The notes beneath the pieces were generated by a model. The model did no database searches. It saw only the letters and a program-made list of their open reading frames with translations, and had not been told where the DNA came from. This document shows, in pieces, positions 12,401-23,303 of a stretch of DNA of 64,000 nucleotides. The translations under genes were made by a program, and so were the position numbers. Source of the stretch: Phallus indusiatus. Its lineage: Eukaryota; Basidiomycota; Agaricomycetes; Phallales; Phallaceae. Each line of letters begins with the position of its first letter. Within the stretch, counting starts at the first letter, position 1. The stretch spans positions 1 to 64,000 of the forward strand of contig JAQFWX010000106.1 of NCBI GenBank assembly GCA_027605045.1, in the 5' to 3' direction.

Positions 12401-12946
12401 GTTGTTGGGTGGGAGAATTGGGAAGGAGAGGAAGACGCAGCTGAGGGTGTAGGTGATGGTACATTGCGAGAGAGAGGTGGGTTAGATTGAGTTTGTGTCG
12501 TGTGCGTATTAGCGGGAGAATGTGAACGAAAGCTGTTCTCATTTCGGTGGCTGGTTGAAGGAGACGCGTCGGGCTGGGGAAAACATTATTCTTGTTAAAA
12601 ACTAGAGTGCAAAAAGAAGGAAAGAAGAGTTCACTTTTGAAGAGTCTTCCAGTGGTTTTCGTGTACTCTGCCGAGCAGATCGCACAGAGTTTGCACCTGT
12701 ACTCAGAGTCCTTTTCCGAATAGCTACAGAATCTCTGGCCTGCAAAGCGAGATTTCCGGTTCCTCTGCGAGACGATGCGGGGGATTTCTGGAGAGATCCA
12801 ATGTTGCCTTTCGCGAGAGAAGTACGAGAAAACAAATGTGGTGACTGGGGAGTATTGGGAAGAGGAGACGCAGACTGGGGCGGGGAATGCATCCTGACAT
12901 CAGAACGTCGGGGACCAATGGGAAGAAGAGCCACGGTTGACGACAT
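9415..12946 (-). CDS. Large disordered fungal protein of unknown function
   Basis: Two exons: 12635-12946 (MSSTVALLPIGPRRSDVRM...) and 9415-12573, joined in frame by a 61-nt GT-AG intron, giving about 1156 residues. Almost all of it is Ser/Thr/Pro-rich and predicted disordered. Two places look conserved rather than random. One is DVNARLRLLVNNSYYLPP followed by STFKDFFRVGKRKDRKTPEP. The other is the C-terminal helix EALRQWDGLVFQHMEAEKD with RLRKIANAAREKAE. No enzyme or DNA-binding motif is visible. The length and charged C-terminal helix suggest a scaffold or signalling substrate, but that is a guess. Confidence 0.75.
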
Positions 12947-14004
12947 CCTGCTTGACGAACACTGCTGCGACAACTAAATCAACGAGCCCAAACTACTCAA
13001 GTAGTGAAGCTGAAGCTGAAGACCCGCCCCAGTTTCTTTTTCACGCACGACCGGGACAGAAGACCAACGAGCGGCCAGGGGAAAAGAATATCCAATTTGC
13101 TTTACGTAAGCAGTTTTTTTAGGCGTTCTGTCAAGACAACGTGCGAGGCTATCACGGATTATGTAATCACACACGAACAGTCACGCACTTTGCACAAACA
13201 CAGCGAACGAATTTGAATGAATTGTTCAGCACGATATGTTTAACAAGATATCATTATATTCTGGAGTCATTACACGATTCGAATTTCTCAGTCCACTCCT
13301 CGATAGGCACATGTTCTCGGCTCCTGCCACTAATACTATTTGCGAACAACTTCGAAGACGACGGTCATGCCTTCTTTATTATGCATTAATGTTATGGTTC
13401 AGCCCATCTTTTTCAGATTGTGATTCTTTCGAGGGATTCTGTCTCCACGTGTATCTCGTTTTTCGTTAATGAGACCTCCGATCATGGTCGTCCTGTGAGT
13501 CTATGTTTCCCTAGTATATACAGAAAAGTTCAATGATGATGTATGATATATGATATATGATATAAACTAATGCATTGTCTTCATGCTAGCGTTGGCTCAT
13601 CATTGCATCAACGGCTGTATACCATAATTTGTAATGTCTGGTATCTGCTTCTCTTCGATTTGCAGGGTCTTTTAATTGTTTGCTTAATTTTAAACAATGG
13701 CATTGTCAATCTAAGTTAATCTCCGTCAGTACCTGTCTGTACCTGTCATGCTCTGACACTGCACGTCATGTTTAGCATGTCTCTAACATATTCTTGATTG
13801 GTTCTTCACGCTTCTTTCAATATGTATGCCATATTCAATCCGTCGCGTGACTTGCCGTGTCACAACTGTCTAGTTGGGCCCTTTCCTCCCACTTGCCAAC
13901 TCTTTCCGTTGGTATTGCCAAAATTTGATGCAAACTCTAGCTGTGCCAATTCCGTTCTCGTGAGTGCCAAGCGATTACCGAAGAAGTGTGCACGGAAGCC
14001 GCTT
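12947..14004. other. Long divergent intergenic region
   Basis: This is about 1 kb between two divergent genes. It contains pyrimidine-rich stretches and a short tandem ATGATATATGATATATGAT-like repeat near 13535-13565. Short frames here show no recognisable protein. The 5' end of the plus-strand gene could extend left, because its frame stays open to about 13798. Confidence 0.4.
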
Positions 14005-15830
14005 ATGACATCGCCCCAAGCACCAAACCAAGCACCAGCAGACGCGACCACACGTCAAACCGCGAACACGACCGTCCCAGGGCTCACTTCTTCTAGTCAA
14101 CATGCTTCTGCCTCTCCACCTCAGTTAACATCTCATTATCAAGCTGCCAATACAGGCACACCCTCTTCTGTGCTACGTTTGCCAGCTTCAAATCCAAAGG
14201 CACACTCTTCCAGGACCAGCCGCCTCCTATCGCTTGCCAAAGCCGACAAGGAAAACTGGAAAAAGACAAAACAATCACAGAATGTTCAAGTAGATGTATC
14301 GAAAACCCAGAATGTACCGGCACTATCTATGGCAACAGAGTCTGTCTCATCTTCCCCTGGTTTGGCAAGTCCAACAATGGGTCCTGGCATGCCTATAAAA
14401 CAAAGTCTGGATTCGAGCCCACATCGCACCGTCGCGGCAGGTAGTATACCAACCAAAATGATCAACGGTGTCAAACCTGACGAAACCGTAACTTCGCGTG
14501 CATCATCACTCAGCCTGCCTTCCCAGGTGTCGTATTCGCATTCGGCTCGTTCTCCAGCAGCGATACAAAATGGCAACATTATGGCAGGACCTTCCCAATC
14601 AACTGAATGTAAACTCCCGGAACCCACGTCGATTGTAAGCCAATTGTTTTGTCTCAGGAATAGAATAAGTTACGAATCCTTTTTTAGCATTTCAAAAGAA
14701 ATGTAGCTGAGAAAGAACAACCACCCGATCTCACAAAAACAGGACCTACTTTCAAGTTTCTTAAACGGGAGAAGGATGGGTTGGCGAATAGCTTCAAGGA
14801 TTTTCTCGTGTCGTCAAACACCGAGACACGAGATGAATCTGCAAGTCAGATTGCTGCTCACTTCGTCAACTTGGTGCAGGACTTTATATCTCCGAGATAT
14901 GAGAATGTCAAAGGATTATTCATGTCTGACAAATTTGATGGTCCATCATCATCTTCCTTATCAAACTCGCATCTGAAAAGAGCCCGATCGTCTAGCGAAA
15001 ATCGTGATGATGGAAGACCGCCTACACGGCTGAAACTCGACTCGGGGGAACGTACCACTAATACAGATGATGATCGCAATGCAACTTCTAGCTCATATCC
15101 GCTTGTTGCAGAAACATCATCTCGGATTTACTCTCATCGTCCAGACACTGTTAAGGAAACCCGCTTATATTATCCTCCAAATCGCTCATTTAGTCATGTT
15201 ATGACCGTCGAGTTTGATGGAGATGAACTCGCTCTATTAGACCGCTGGGCGAATCGCCATAATACCTTTGAGTAAGTGAGAGCTCATTTTGCAGCGTAGC
15301 AGCATAAGCTGATCAAGCACTTCAGCCCGTCCCTTCCTTGTCTCAGCTGTACTTTAGCCTGTGTTGTGTTACCTGATTTGGCCAAGTATCCCAAAGATAA
15401 ATCTCGAGAAGAAATTTTTGACAGTCTCGCTATCGAATGGCCTCAAGAAGGCGGCTTTTCTATAACATTGCGCGCTGATCACAGCGTGCCCATTTCCCTT
15501 CCTATAGCTCCGCCCTCTTTAGTAAGTTTTTGTATATCTCAGTAGTCTTCAAACGTCTGACATGAATCTCCAATCTAGATTCGCAATTTCGAACCAATAG
15601 ACTTGACATCTTACCTCAAATCAAAGACTGATATTACTTTCACTTCTGCCCGAGATTATTCCAAGTATGCGCTTATTTTTCGAGTGCATGCACCGACACA
15701 GTCACAGCTCCGACAATTCCGTCAAGCGTCCTCGATATTATCCCCGGCGTCCGATGCTTGGGCTAATCTCCGGCTTATAGACCGTCCCATATCTCCCGTC
15801 AGGCTGCTTTTATCTGACCTCTCACTATGA
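14005..15830 (+). CDS. Ser/Pro-rich nuclear-type protein with possible PINIT-like C-terminus
   Basis: Exons are 14005-14634, about 14690-15272, about 15326-15522 and about 15579-15830. The first half is Ser/Thr/Pro-rich with a basic patch (KADKENWKKTKQ). A conserved-looking helical segment follows (LKREKDGLANSFKDFLVSS, SASQIAAHFVNLVQDFISPR). The C-terminal part is globular: MTVEFDGDELALLDRW, GGFSITLRADHSVPISLP, then IDLTSYLKSKTDITFTSARD and YALIFRVHAPTQSQLRQFRQ. The last two blocks resemble the end of a PINIT domain of SUMO ligases, but no SP-RING cysteines follow, so this is only a hypothesis. An in-frame ATG lies further left (13819), but the protein there looks non-conserved. Confidence 0.65.
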
Positions 15831-16188
15831 ACCCCTCAAAAACCCCCATTCTATTCATGCTTAAACATTGCCCGTCGTCGTCCTTCCATGTCGCTTTCAC
15901 TGTTTGTATCTTTTATTTCATATATCATGTATCGCTATCGTCATTCCTGCTGAGCTGCTTTCTCCCCCCCCTTTATTATTTTCCCTTTGTTGGATAATTA
16001 AGTATAGGGTAATGGTTCTGATAACTACCGTGCACAAGTAAAATACAATGTTAATTCCTATACGTTTTAAAGCTGATAGTGTGTTCACGATCGCACACGG
16101 CGAGTGATTATGAAAGACCTAGCTTGACACCCCATTGACAGAAAACAGCTGCCAGCAGTCCAAAAAATTATTAAAAAAATTTGTATCT
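15831..16188. other. Convergent intergenic region, nothing seen
   Basis: Pyrimidine-rich 3' flanks of the two converging genes. No coding or repeat signal was found. Confidence 0.5.
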
Positions 16189-17641
16189 TCAAGCTGGAAC
16201 AGAGACACGACTGGCTTTCGTCCGATTATTCTCTTTTTCACTTCCAGATGCGATACTTGAAGAAGTAGAAGTAGCGGAGGAGGATCGGCGATGGTGGTTA
16301 TAACGTGATGCAGAATTCGACGGGGCCCCATTAACACTTCTCAAGTGATGTCGCGTTGCAGAACGCGGTCCGGGGGTTGCTTGAAGATTGAAGTTGACTG
16401 AAGGATTCAAAGACGGCCCGTTTATGGGAAGACCAATTTTATTCGGCTTCACAGTTGTCAGATCATCCGTGACCGTATCAGCTTTGGTGCTAGGTGTAGC
16501 TGCTTGACTTGAGTGAGACATGCCGATTGCTGAGTTTGGTCGACGATGCACAGGAGTTGCAAAGCCCAATGATCCACGACGGCTACCCGACGATTCTGAG
16601 ATGGCAGAAATACGAGAATGCGCCGGTGTTGAGCCTGCAGTACCTTTAACTTGCAGTTTACGTTTCATCTAAGCGAAACAAAAAAAAAGATATTAGGTTA
16701 CAGAGTTTACTATAAAAACAATTGAAACATACAAGCTCTAGCTCTTGTTGCTTAGCATCTAGTGCCATATTAAGACCAGCTTTGTCCTCTTGATGTTGTT
16801 GATTTTGCTTGTTCAGCTGAACAATCTTGACCTCTTTATCAGCACTCTCCTGCTTCAAAACATGAACCTGTCTTCGCAATTGCTCGGTCTCGTTCGTAAG
16901 GTGGGTCGTCTTCTCCTGCAGAGTACGTATCGCAACGTCTCTTTCAGCCTTCTCTTTGATTACGTGCTCCAGCTGTGATTTTGTCATAGCTTCCCGCTGC
17001 TCTAGTTCGTTATAAAGTCGTTTCTGTTCGTCCATTGCACAAGCGTATTCACGAGCTGCAGATGAATTCTGAGAGTGTAACTCCCCAGCTTTGAGTTCGC
17101 TTTCAACAATGCGCGTTCGTGCTTCCTCCAACTCTGCATCTCGTTTCCTTAACAATCCTTCAAGACGGGATGTATTATCCAAAGCATACTGCCGTTCTTG
17201 ATTAAGAAGGTCAACTTCCGCTTCTTTACTCTTCAATTGTTGCGTCAACTCTTCTATTTGTTGCTCCAGTAAGTTATCCTGACGATCATCCTGAGTTCGA
17301 CTCCTATTCGCATCATCTTCACTTTCTTCGGCAGGAACATCCGGAATAATTCGACTTTCTTCACGACTCCGTTCCAGCTCTTCTTCCAGCCCCCGACAAA
17401 GTTTCTCCAGCCTAGCAATGGTAGAGCACATCGCTTTATTCGACATCCGCCTATTCTCCAATTCCGCACAATGCTGAACGATCACGTCTTCGGAGTATTT
17501 AAGTCGCGTCTGCAGCATCGAAACAAGCTCGTCTCGAGCCTCAACGTCGACTTCATATTGGGAGTTTATGGCTTGTTGAAGCTTGAGCTGTTCCCGCAGA
17601 GAATCAACAAGTTCAGAATAAGCATTAGGTTCGACCGTCAT
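16189..17641 (-). CDS. Coiled-coil protein with basic Ser-rich tail
   Basis: Exon 1 (17641 to about 16733) encodes some 300 residues of nearly continuous heptad coiled coil, starting MTVEPNAYSELVDSLREQLK and including RLEKLCRGLEEELERSREE and LEQQIEELTQQLKSKEAEV. After a roughly 65-nt intron the second exon begins at the KRKLQVKG stretch and gives a basic, Ser/Thr-rich tail of about 155 residues ending SRVSVPA. No kinesin, myosin or SMC head is present, so it is not a truncated motor from what is visible. Such proteins often act as cytoskeletal or spindle-pole linkers; this is inference only. Confidence 0.75.
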
Positions 17642-18193
17642 CGAAGGGAATTGCGACCGCGCGCGAACGCCAAGGTCCGTAGTAGTTGTAGTTTACATAA
17701 CGCGTTGTTGGACGTTTATCATGTGACATAAGATGAGGCTTAGATAATCACAAACGTGACCAACGTACGCTCGTACTTGGCATGACGAACTTCACAAAAG
17801 CATCTTTTCAAGGGCTCACTGACCGATCGATACACGACTAAACACGCCCTTTGAGCCTTTGTTAATTGTTTTTGTTTCGGCTTTAATGTACATATAAGAC
17901 GGCCTTGTTGTTTCCAAACAATACTCAGCTGGATTCTTTCTTCTTGTTTCTGTCACGGCTTGTGGATGGCAAGACAAAGATGAACACATACGACGATGAG
18001 GATGGGAAGAAATGGTATGTTGTTGGTTCAAGTCAGTGTACTAATTTTAAAAAATCTCTGATTGTAAATACATGATGGTATGTTGTACATGATTGCCAGG
18101 ATTGTTCTATTATACAAAAATACTAATGCAAAAAAGAAAGAAACATAGATGATTTTGACGACAACAGCGCTGATCAATGAAACGACACGGTGG
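17642..18193. other. Intergenic region
   Basis: Upstream side of the coiled-coil gene, including GCGCGCGAACG and an ACGCGT near 17700, and the 3' flank of the zinc-finger gene. No gene is recognised. Confidence 0.4.
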
Positions 18194-20571
18194 TCATGCC
18201 TTCCTCCGTTTACTCTGCTTTTTTGACGACTGCGGACAGGGCGGCGGACGGGGTTGTGGCGGACGCTTTTCTTTCCATCCAACATCATGATACTTCTTTC
18301 GATGTTTCCGCTCCAAATTTTCTGCTCTCTCCATTGTCATCGCAGCCCAGCGACGATAGTTTTGACGGTAATAGTCACAGTGAACAAGGTTCTCGTGCTC
18401 TAAATCGCATTTCGCCGGCACCCTGAGCTTTCCCGAGGCAGCGAGAGCATTCATGGCCACTCGCTCGTGCTGCGAGAGGTCCTGCATGCTTGCCTCGGCT
18501 TTGGCATGCCTCCTAATATGCCGTTCGAAATTTCTTATGGAGTCCGTTTTGAAAACTTGTGGCGGACCGGCTTCACAATATGCACAGCCTTTCGGACGAT
18601 CCGGACCCTTGTACCGACAGTGGAACAATTCATCTTTGTAGTACCACATCCATTGGTCTACTGCCGGTTTAGATTCGAATTTCCTTGGACGCTTTTTCTT
18701 AGGGATGGCAGACGGAGCAGGAGAAGATGGCGGGGAAGGTGCTGTAATCTCGTATGTGATCGCGAGTGGATCAACATTCGGTGCCCCCGATGTCGAGGGC
18801 ACACTAACGTTGGGAATAGTCGCATTTGCGTCATTCCCAGTCGTCGATATCTTGTGGGTGAGACTCGAGTGTTGATGAAGATCGATAACACTCGAGAAGG
18901 TTGTGTCTTTTACAGCCAGATCAATTTGACTGTTCATATCAAAATAAACTTGTGCACTTACTATTTACAACCATGTTAGTATGATTCACCTCTTCATTGG
19001 TCGGGTTTGCCGCAGACGATGGAACAACATTTGATCCCGAGGCAACCGAAGCAATAGCTGTACATACAAAACTCATTAATTGAACGAACCTTTGCTTATT
19101 GAAGAAGAAACACTTACAGGTGGTGTTATAAAAGTTGTCTCTGCCTGGAACATCCGTGCTCCAATAAAATGGTGCGTTTTCTAAATCAGGAGGCGACGTG
19201 GAATATGGTAATGAGGACGTTCCTGCGGTTGCACATGATAACTCAGTGGATGATGTGAAGTGATATACATGTGATACGGACCATTATACAAATCTCCATT
19301 CTCATCGGCACTCAATCTCAAATCCAGGGTATAGTTGGCCGTGCCTTCATCATATTCGGGATAATCATCTGAGCTGAGTTGAATTCCAGACGAGTAGGCG
19401 GCGGTCGGAACAACGTTAGTCGAAGGAGTAGGCAAAAAGTTCGGGGTAGGGGGATTTAATTGTGCATTTGGATCCCACCATGTCGTGTCGTTCACCAGCG
19501 TTCTATAAGAAGCCGCGGGACTAGATTGAGTCCCACCCGTAGTATTGTACGTCATAGCTGGGAGAGCAGGTAATGAATAAGACGCGTCTGTTGGACATGG
19601 GTCAAACGGCAGACATATATTAAACAAAACATAGCCATACCATAGCTGTTTTGCGGATTGGGATACGAGGATGACGAAGGCGTCGCATTGGGACGGGAAG
19701 TTGAAACCGGTAATGCCACTGGTGTATGAAAGAAAATATCATACTCAGCATCCATAAAGATAAAAGTATTGAGGGCAAAGATTACTTACAAAGGTCATTA
19801 GGATGATTGGTGGTGAGGTTATTGTTGTAGTTATTGTAAGCATTCGCGGGATAATAAACATCTGAGACTTGAACAACGCGTTAATTTCTGAATAAGAGAG
19901 ATTACGCCAAAAAAAAAAGCTTGTTATTAACATACTAGGTAAGCTCTGGGAGTTATTATTGACGATCCTTCGACGTTTCTGACTTGAAAACGCGTCAATC
20001 AACGCGTTATCAGGTCCGGTTGGGAGGGATCGTTTCCTCGAGAGAGAACTGTTCCCGGCCGACTCGGGAGTATATGATACAGAGCCGCTCATAGCTAAAG
20101 CTAAGGGGAGTGATTAATTCAATAAAGCGAGAAAACAAAATTTGAAAGTAACCTACAGTTTAGAATATCCGCGTTGAGAAGCGTGGGATCTACATTTGCG
20201 AGAAAGGAGTAATCAATCTCTGTCGGAACGGGTGGCGGATGCGTGGCTTGTGAGGAAACATTAGGTGCCCGATAGAAATCCGACTGTGACGCGTATATTG
20301 ATTGTGAGGTTTGTGAGGTTGGATAAGAAATCGGGGAAATTCCTGTATTGGCGGGGAAGGAGTCCAAAGACGACACCTCATTCGAGAGCCATTGTAAGTT
20401 GGAGGTTGACGCGGTGGAGGGTATATGCTCAGAACGATTGGGACGAGTAGATAACCCAGATTTCTGAGCAGGCTGATCCCCATAATAGTTCTGGAAATCC
20501 TCGTAGTGGAGAGCTCTCGGAGGTAATTCAACAAGATCATGTTGATCGTTGTTGTTGAAAAAATAAACCAT
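18194..20571 (-). CDS. C2H2-type zinc-finger protein, putative transcription regulator
   Basis: This multi-exon gene starts MVYFFNNNDQHDLVELPP at 20571. The N-terminal two thirds are Ser/Asn/Tyr/Pro-rich with a basic, NLS-like stretch (SQKRRRIVNNN). The last exon (18194-18937) holds the only structured part: KKKRPRKFESKP, then YYKDELFHCRYKGPDRPKG, then a finger of form C-x2-C-x18-H-x3-H (CAYCEAGPPQVF...HIRRHA). It continues into a basic tail (LERKHRKKYHDVG, SSKKQSKRRKA). The unusually long spacing between cysteine and histidine pairs makes it an atypical C2H2 finger. Exon edges in 18940-20160 are approximate, and small introns lie near 19080, 19640 and 19900. Confidence 0.65.
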
Positions 20572-21080
20572 TCCGGTGGGGGGTAAACAATTGTTGGCAG
20601 ATGAACGCGGTAAAGAGGATACTCTTATTGTAAACCGAACAAGAAAGAAGTGGGGGGTTTTATATGCACCGTGCCTAACGGCGATGCATAAACCAAGGTA
20701 AGTGTCCGCGTAATGCTGCCGTCCTTAGGTGAAATTAAGAACAGAACAAGACGGCATACAAGCCACTTTCCAAATTCGAATAATTTGACCAAAAATCGGG
20801 ATCGCTCAAAGGGAGATCTGTGGATGGCGTCGACGCGTTTGAGGCCCATCACGTCGAAGGCCAATCCATCAGATCTCAACCCTTGAGGTATTTTCAATCA
20901 GCCCCGACATGGACGGACCCTGACCGGGACCTATGCTCATCGGAGGTACGTGAGGCGTTTTCCGGCTTTTTTACGTCAGGGTAGCATGATATGGAGTATA
21001 AGTACTTGGTCAAACGCACCATTTTCAAGTCTCGTCTTGTCTTTCTCATACCATCTTCCACCTCTCAATTTTTATCCAAC
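20572..21080. promoter_or_regulatory. Intergenic region with TATA-type core promoter
   Basis: TATAAG at 20997-21002 lies about 80 bp before an ATG at 21081. Between them is a pyrimidine-rich leader (TCTCGTCTTGTCTTTCTC), the arrangement seen in well-expressed fungal genes. It points to a plus-strand transcript starting near 21030. Confidence 0.5.
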
Positions 21081-21498
21081 ATGACCGGTCATTCATCAAG
21101 TCCCTTATGTGGGGGCTCATCCTCACCTTCTTCTGTCAACAGGTGCCAGCATAACTAACGGGGCGACACTGATCACAGCGGTTACTATTGTATATCCAGG
21201 TATGTGTCCCATAATTTACAGCGTACCACAGCACTGATCCTGACTCCAAAGGTCCTAGCAGCGTTGTCTTTATTGACCATCCAAAAGACCGGCAGTGGTT
21301 CTGGAATCAGTCAGGTAGAAGAATTAGAAATGGGAGCGTGTAAGCAAGTTATAACTCATGACGTTTGTTCAAGTTTGATTCACTGGCCTCAGACAAGTTT
21401 TTCCAACAGTCGATGAAGACGAAGAATGCACAGACGACGAAGATCATTTCAAGTTTAGGTTTTGGAAAAGCAGTGGGCAGCGGAAACAAACAAGTTAG
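21081..21498 (+). CDS. Small unrecognised protein gene with acidic C-terminal patch
   Basis: This follows the TATA/CT-leader promoter. Readable exons are MTGHSSSPLCGGSSSPSSVN, then a central block TDPDSKGPSSVVFIDHPKD with RQWFWNQSGRRIRNGS. After an intron with good borders (GTGTAAGC ... CTCAG) comes QVFPTVDEDEECTDDEDHFK and FRFWKSSGQRKQTS, ending at TAG 21496-21498. The first junctions need introns of only about 33-36 nt, or a different path, so the N-terminus is uncertain. No family is recognised. The frame choice is supported by the way the last two exons close in phase. Confidence 0.4.
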
Positions 21499-22452
21499 AT
21501 AGAACTATATGTATACAGTCTTTTCCTAATATATACAGAAATGTTTATAAATTTCAAAGCTCAACCGTGTCATCCATATGCTGTCTAATAGGCCCCATTT
21601 ATTCTTTGCATCTTTCATTTACAATAATCGAGGGTAAAATCCTTGCAACAGTGCGGTGAGGATTACATGCTTCAATAAAAGATGGCAAAAGGATTACTGA
21701 TCCTACAATGCTTATCCTATCTTATGCGATGTGAGGTCGTATATACGGTTAATGTAAGGTTAGTGTCAATATGTAAGCATCACTAATATAAAAAACCTTA
21801 TGTCACCTTGGGAGATCCTGGGAGATCCCAAAAGCTTTAAACGACCTTTTGTGATGGTGAGGTTCTGAATGAGGTGATTCATAAGGATTACGGGCCTTAC
21901 GGACCTTAGGTGCCTTATGGTCCCTCATAAGGCGCTCATGAGGAAGGTGCGTTTTTATTGATGTCCGGGCTCTTTAGCCCGGAGCAATTCTCAAAGAATT
22001 GAGTGCCCCTTCAATAAACGTAATTATCTTTATTTATGCATCCGTTCTGTGGACCTAATCTTTTGTTGATTCCTTTACTCCGTCACGATAGTCCGGCAAT
22101 GAAGCAATCTGGAACAGAGCTGGTATAGCATAATTGGATGACAATTAATCAAAGGACGCGTTTTCCGGAAGAAACAATAAATTGAAGCACCAGAAATAAA
22201 ATAAAATAAAACAGGACGTACGCTCGTAGTCTTTGAACATTTAGCAAATGTAAATCGCTGCGTTTTTCGTGGCATTGCCAGACCGACACGTTCGGCCGAT
22301 TGGTTCATGGCTTGTTACCCAGCATCGTGAACTAACAAAGAAACTGTGGAACACAACAAAATGAAAGACCCGATTGACCATACGATTGAAAGCTGCACGA
22401 AAGTGACCCCAGTTTCACTCCTTTTGCATTTCTACAGCTTTGCGGGACCGTC
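21499..22452. other. Non-coding interval containing three perfect hairpins
   Basis: No protein-coding signal was seen. Within 90 bp there are three perfect short inverted repeats. They are GCCTTATG/CATAAGGC (21912-21933, 6-nt loop), TCCGGGCT/AGCCCGGA (21964-21983, 4-nt loop) and CAATTCT/AGAATTG (21985-22001, 3-nt loop). A direct GGGAGATCC repeat lies at about 21812-21830, and AATAAA follows at about 22013. It may be a structured RNA, a 3' UTR of the gene to the left, or a repeat remnant. Confidence 0.4.
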
Positions 22453-23177
22453 TTACTGATCGTTTGTCGGATTAGGTTTGCAAGTGACGGAGCTGCTTAG
22501 AGTGCGTGTCATTTGCTCTTCTTCTTTGGGAGTGAAATTGAAGTGGTCTATGACCGACGATGGGTAGCGGGTCTGGAACGAGCACATCTGTCAAGGTGAA
22601 GAAACAGCGACGTGACATCTAAACATACCCAAGTTTCACCCTTCTCCTCCTTCGGCTCAAAATAATGTTCAAAAAGGCCGGGGAATGCGTCTTGGGGCGC
22701 GTTGTTGGTTTGAACATCTGACTGGCTATAGCTTCTGTTGGTTTGGGTCGCGTTGGCGTGAGTCTCATTGGTTTGGGTAACTGCAAAAGTCATCTAGGGT
22801 AGAGATACAGCGAAGTGTATATGAATCTGAGGCGGTCAATCAGGAGTTCAATTCGATTACAACCCGTGAAGGACAAATATGAGTAGCGATGAAAGGAGTT
22901 AAATTGGTAAGATCCAAAGCTCAGATCTTCAATATTCAATATCAACATTGGAGATGTCTGCAACCAGCCCGCCGTCACTCGTTTCCTCACTGTATTCCGC
23001 AAATTCATTTACATCGATCCTGAAGCAAGACCAGTCAGGGGGTATCTGGTTGTAACTGAAAAGTATAAAGTCCTTCGAATTACCATGACTCTGGCAAGAA
23101 AACGAATGTAATTGTATCCAGTATCCATTGCAAATCCATTGTCCATTGTTATGAAAACTTGCAAAGGAGCTGGGCAT
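22453..23177 (-). CDS. Small unrecognised protein gene
   Basis: Exons on the minus strand begin MPSSFASFHNNGQWICNG (ATG 23175-23177). After a probable intron come YNQIPPDWSCFRIDVNEFAE and YSEETSDGG. Further exons include MTFAVTQTNETHANATQTNR and AFPGLFEHYFEPKEEKGETW. The last exon, entered through a clear CTTGACAG acceptor, reads MCSFQTRYPSSVIDHFNFTP and KEEEQMTRTLSSS, with stop TAA at 22453-22455. Joins in 22800-22990 are not resolved. No family is recognised. The clean acceptor and phase of the last exon argue that it is expressed. Confidence 0.45.
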
Positions 23178-23303
23178 GATATTAGCGAAAATAACGAAAG
23201 GGTAGTATAATATATATAACAAAAAAAAAATGGGTGTTTTCGTTAAAAAAAAGGCAAAAAGGGCAAATAACGTCCGTCAGCTCTGAAGGCTTTGACTATT
23301 TGC

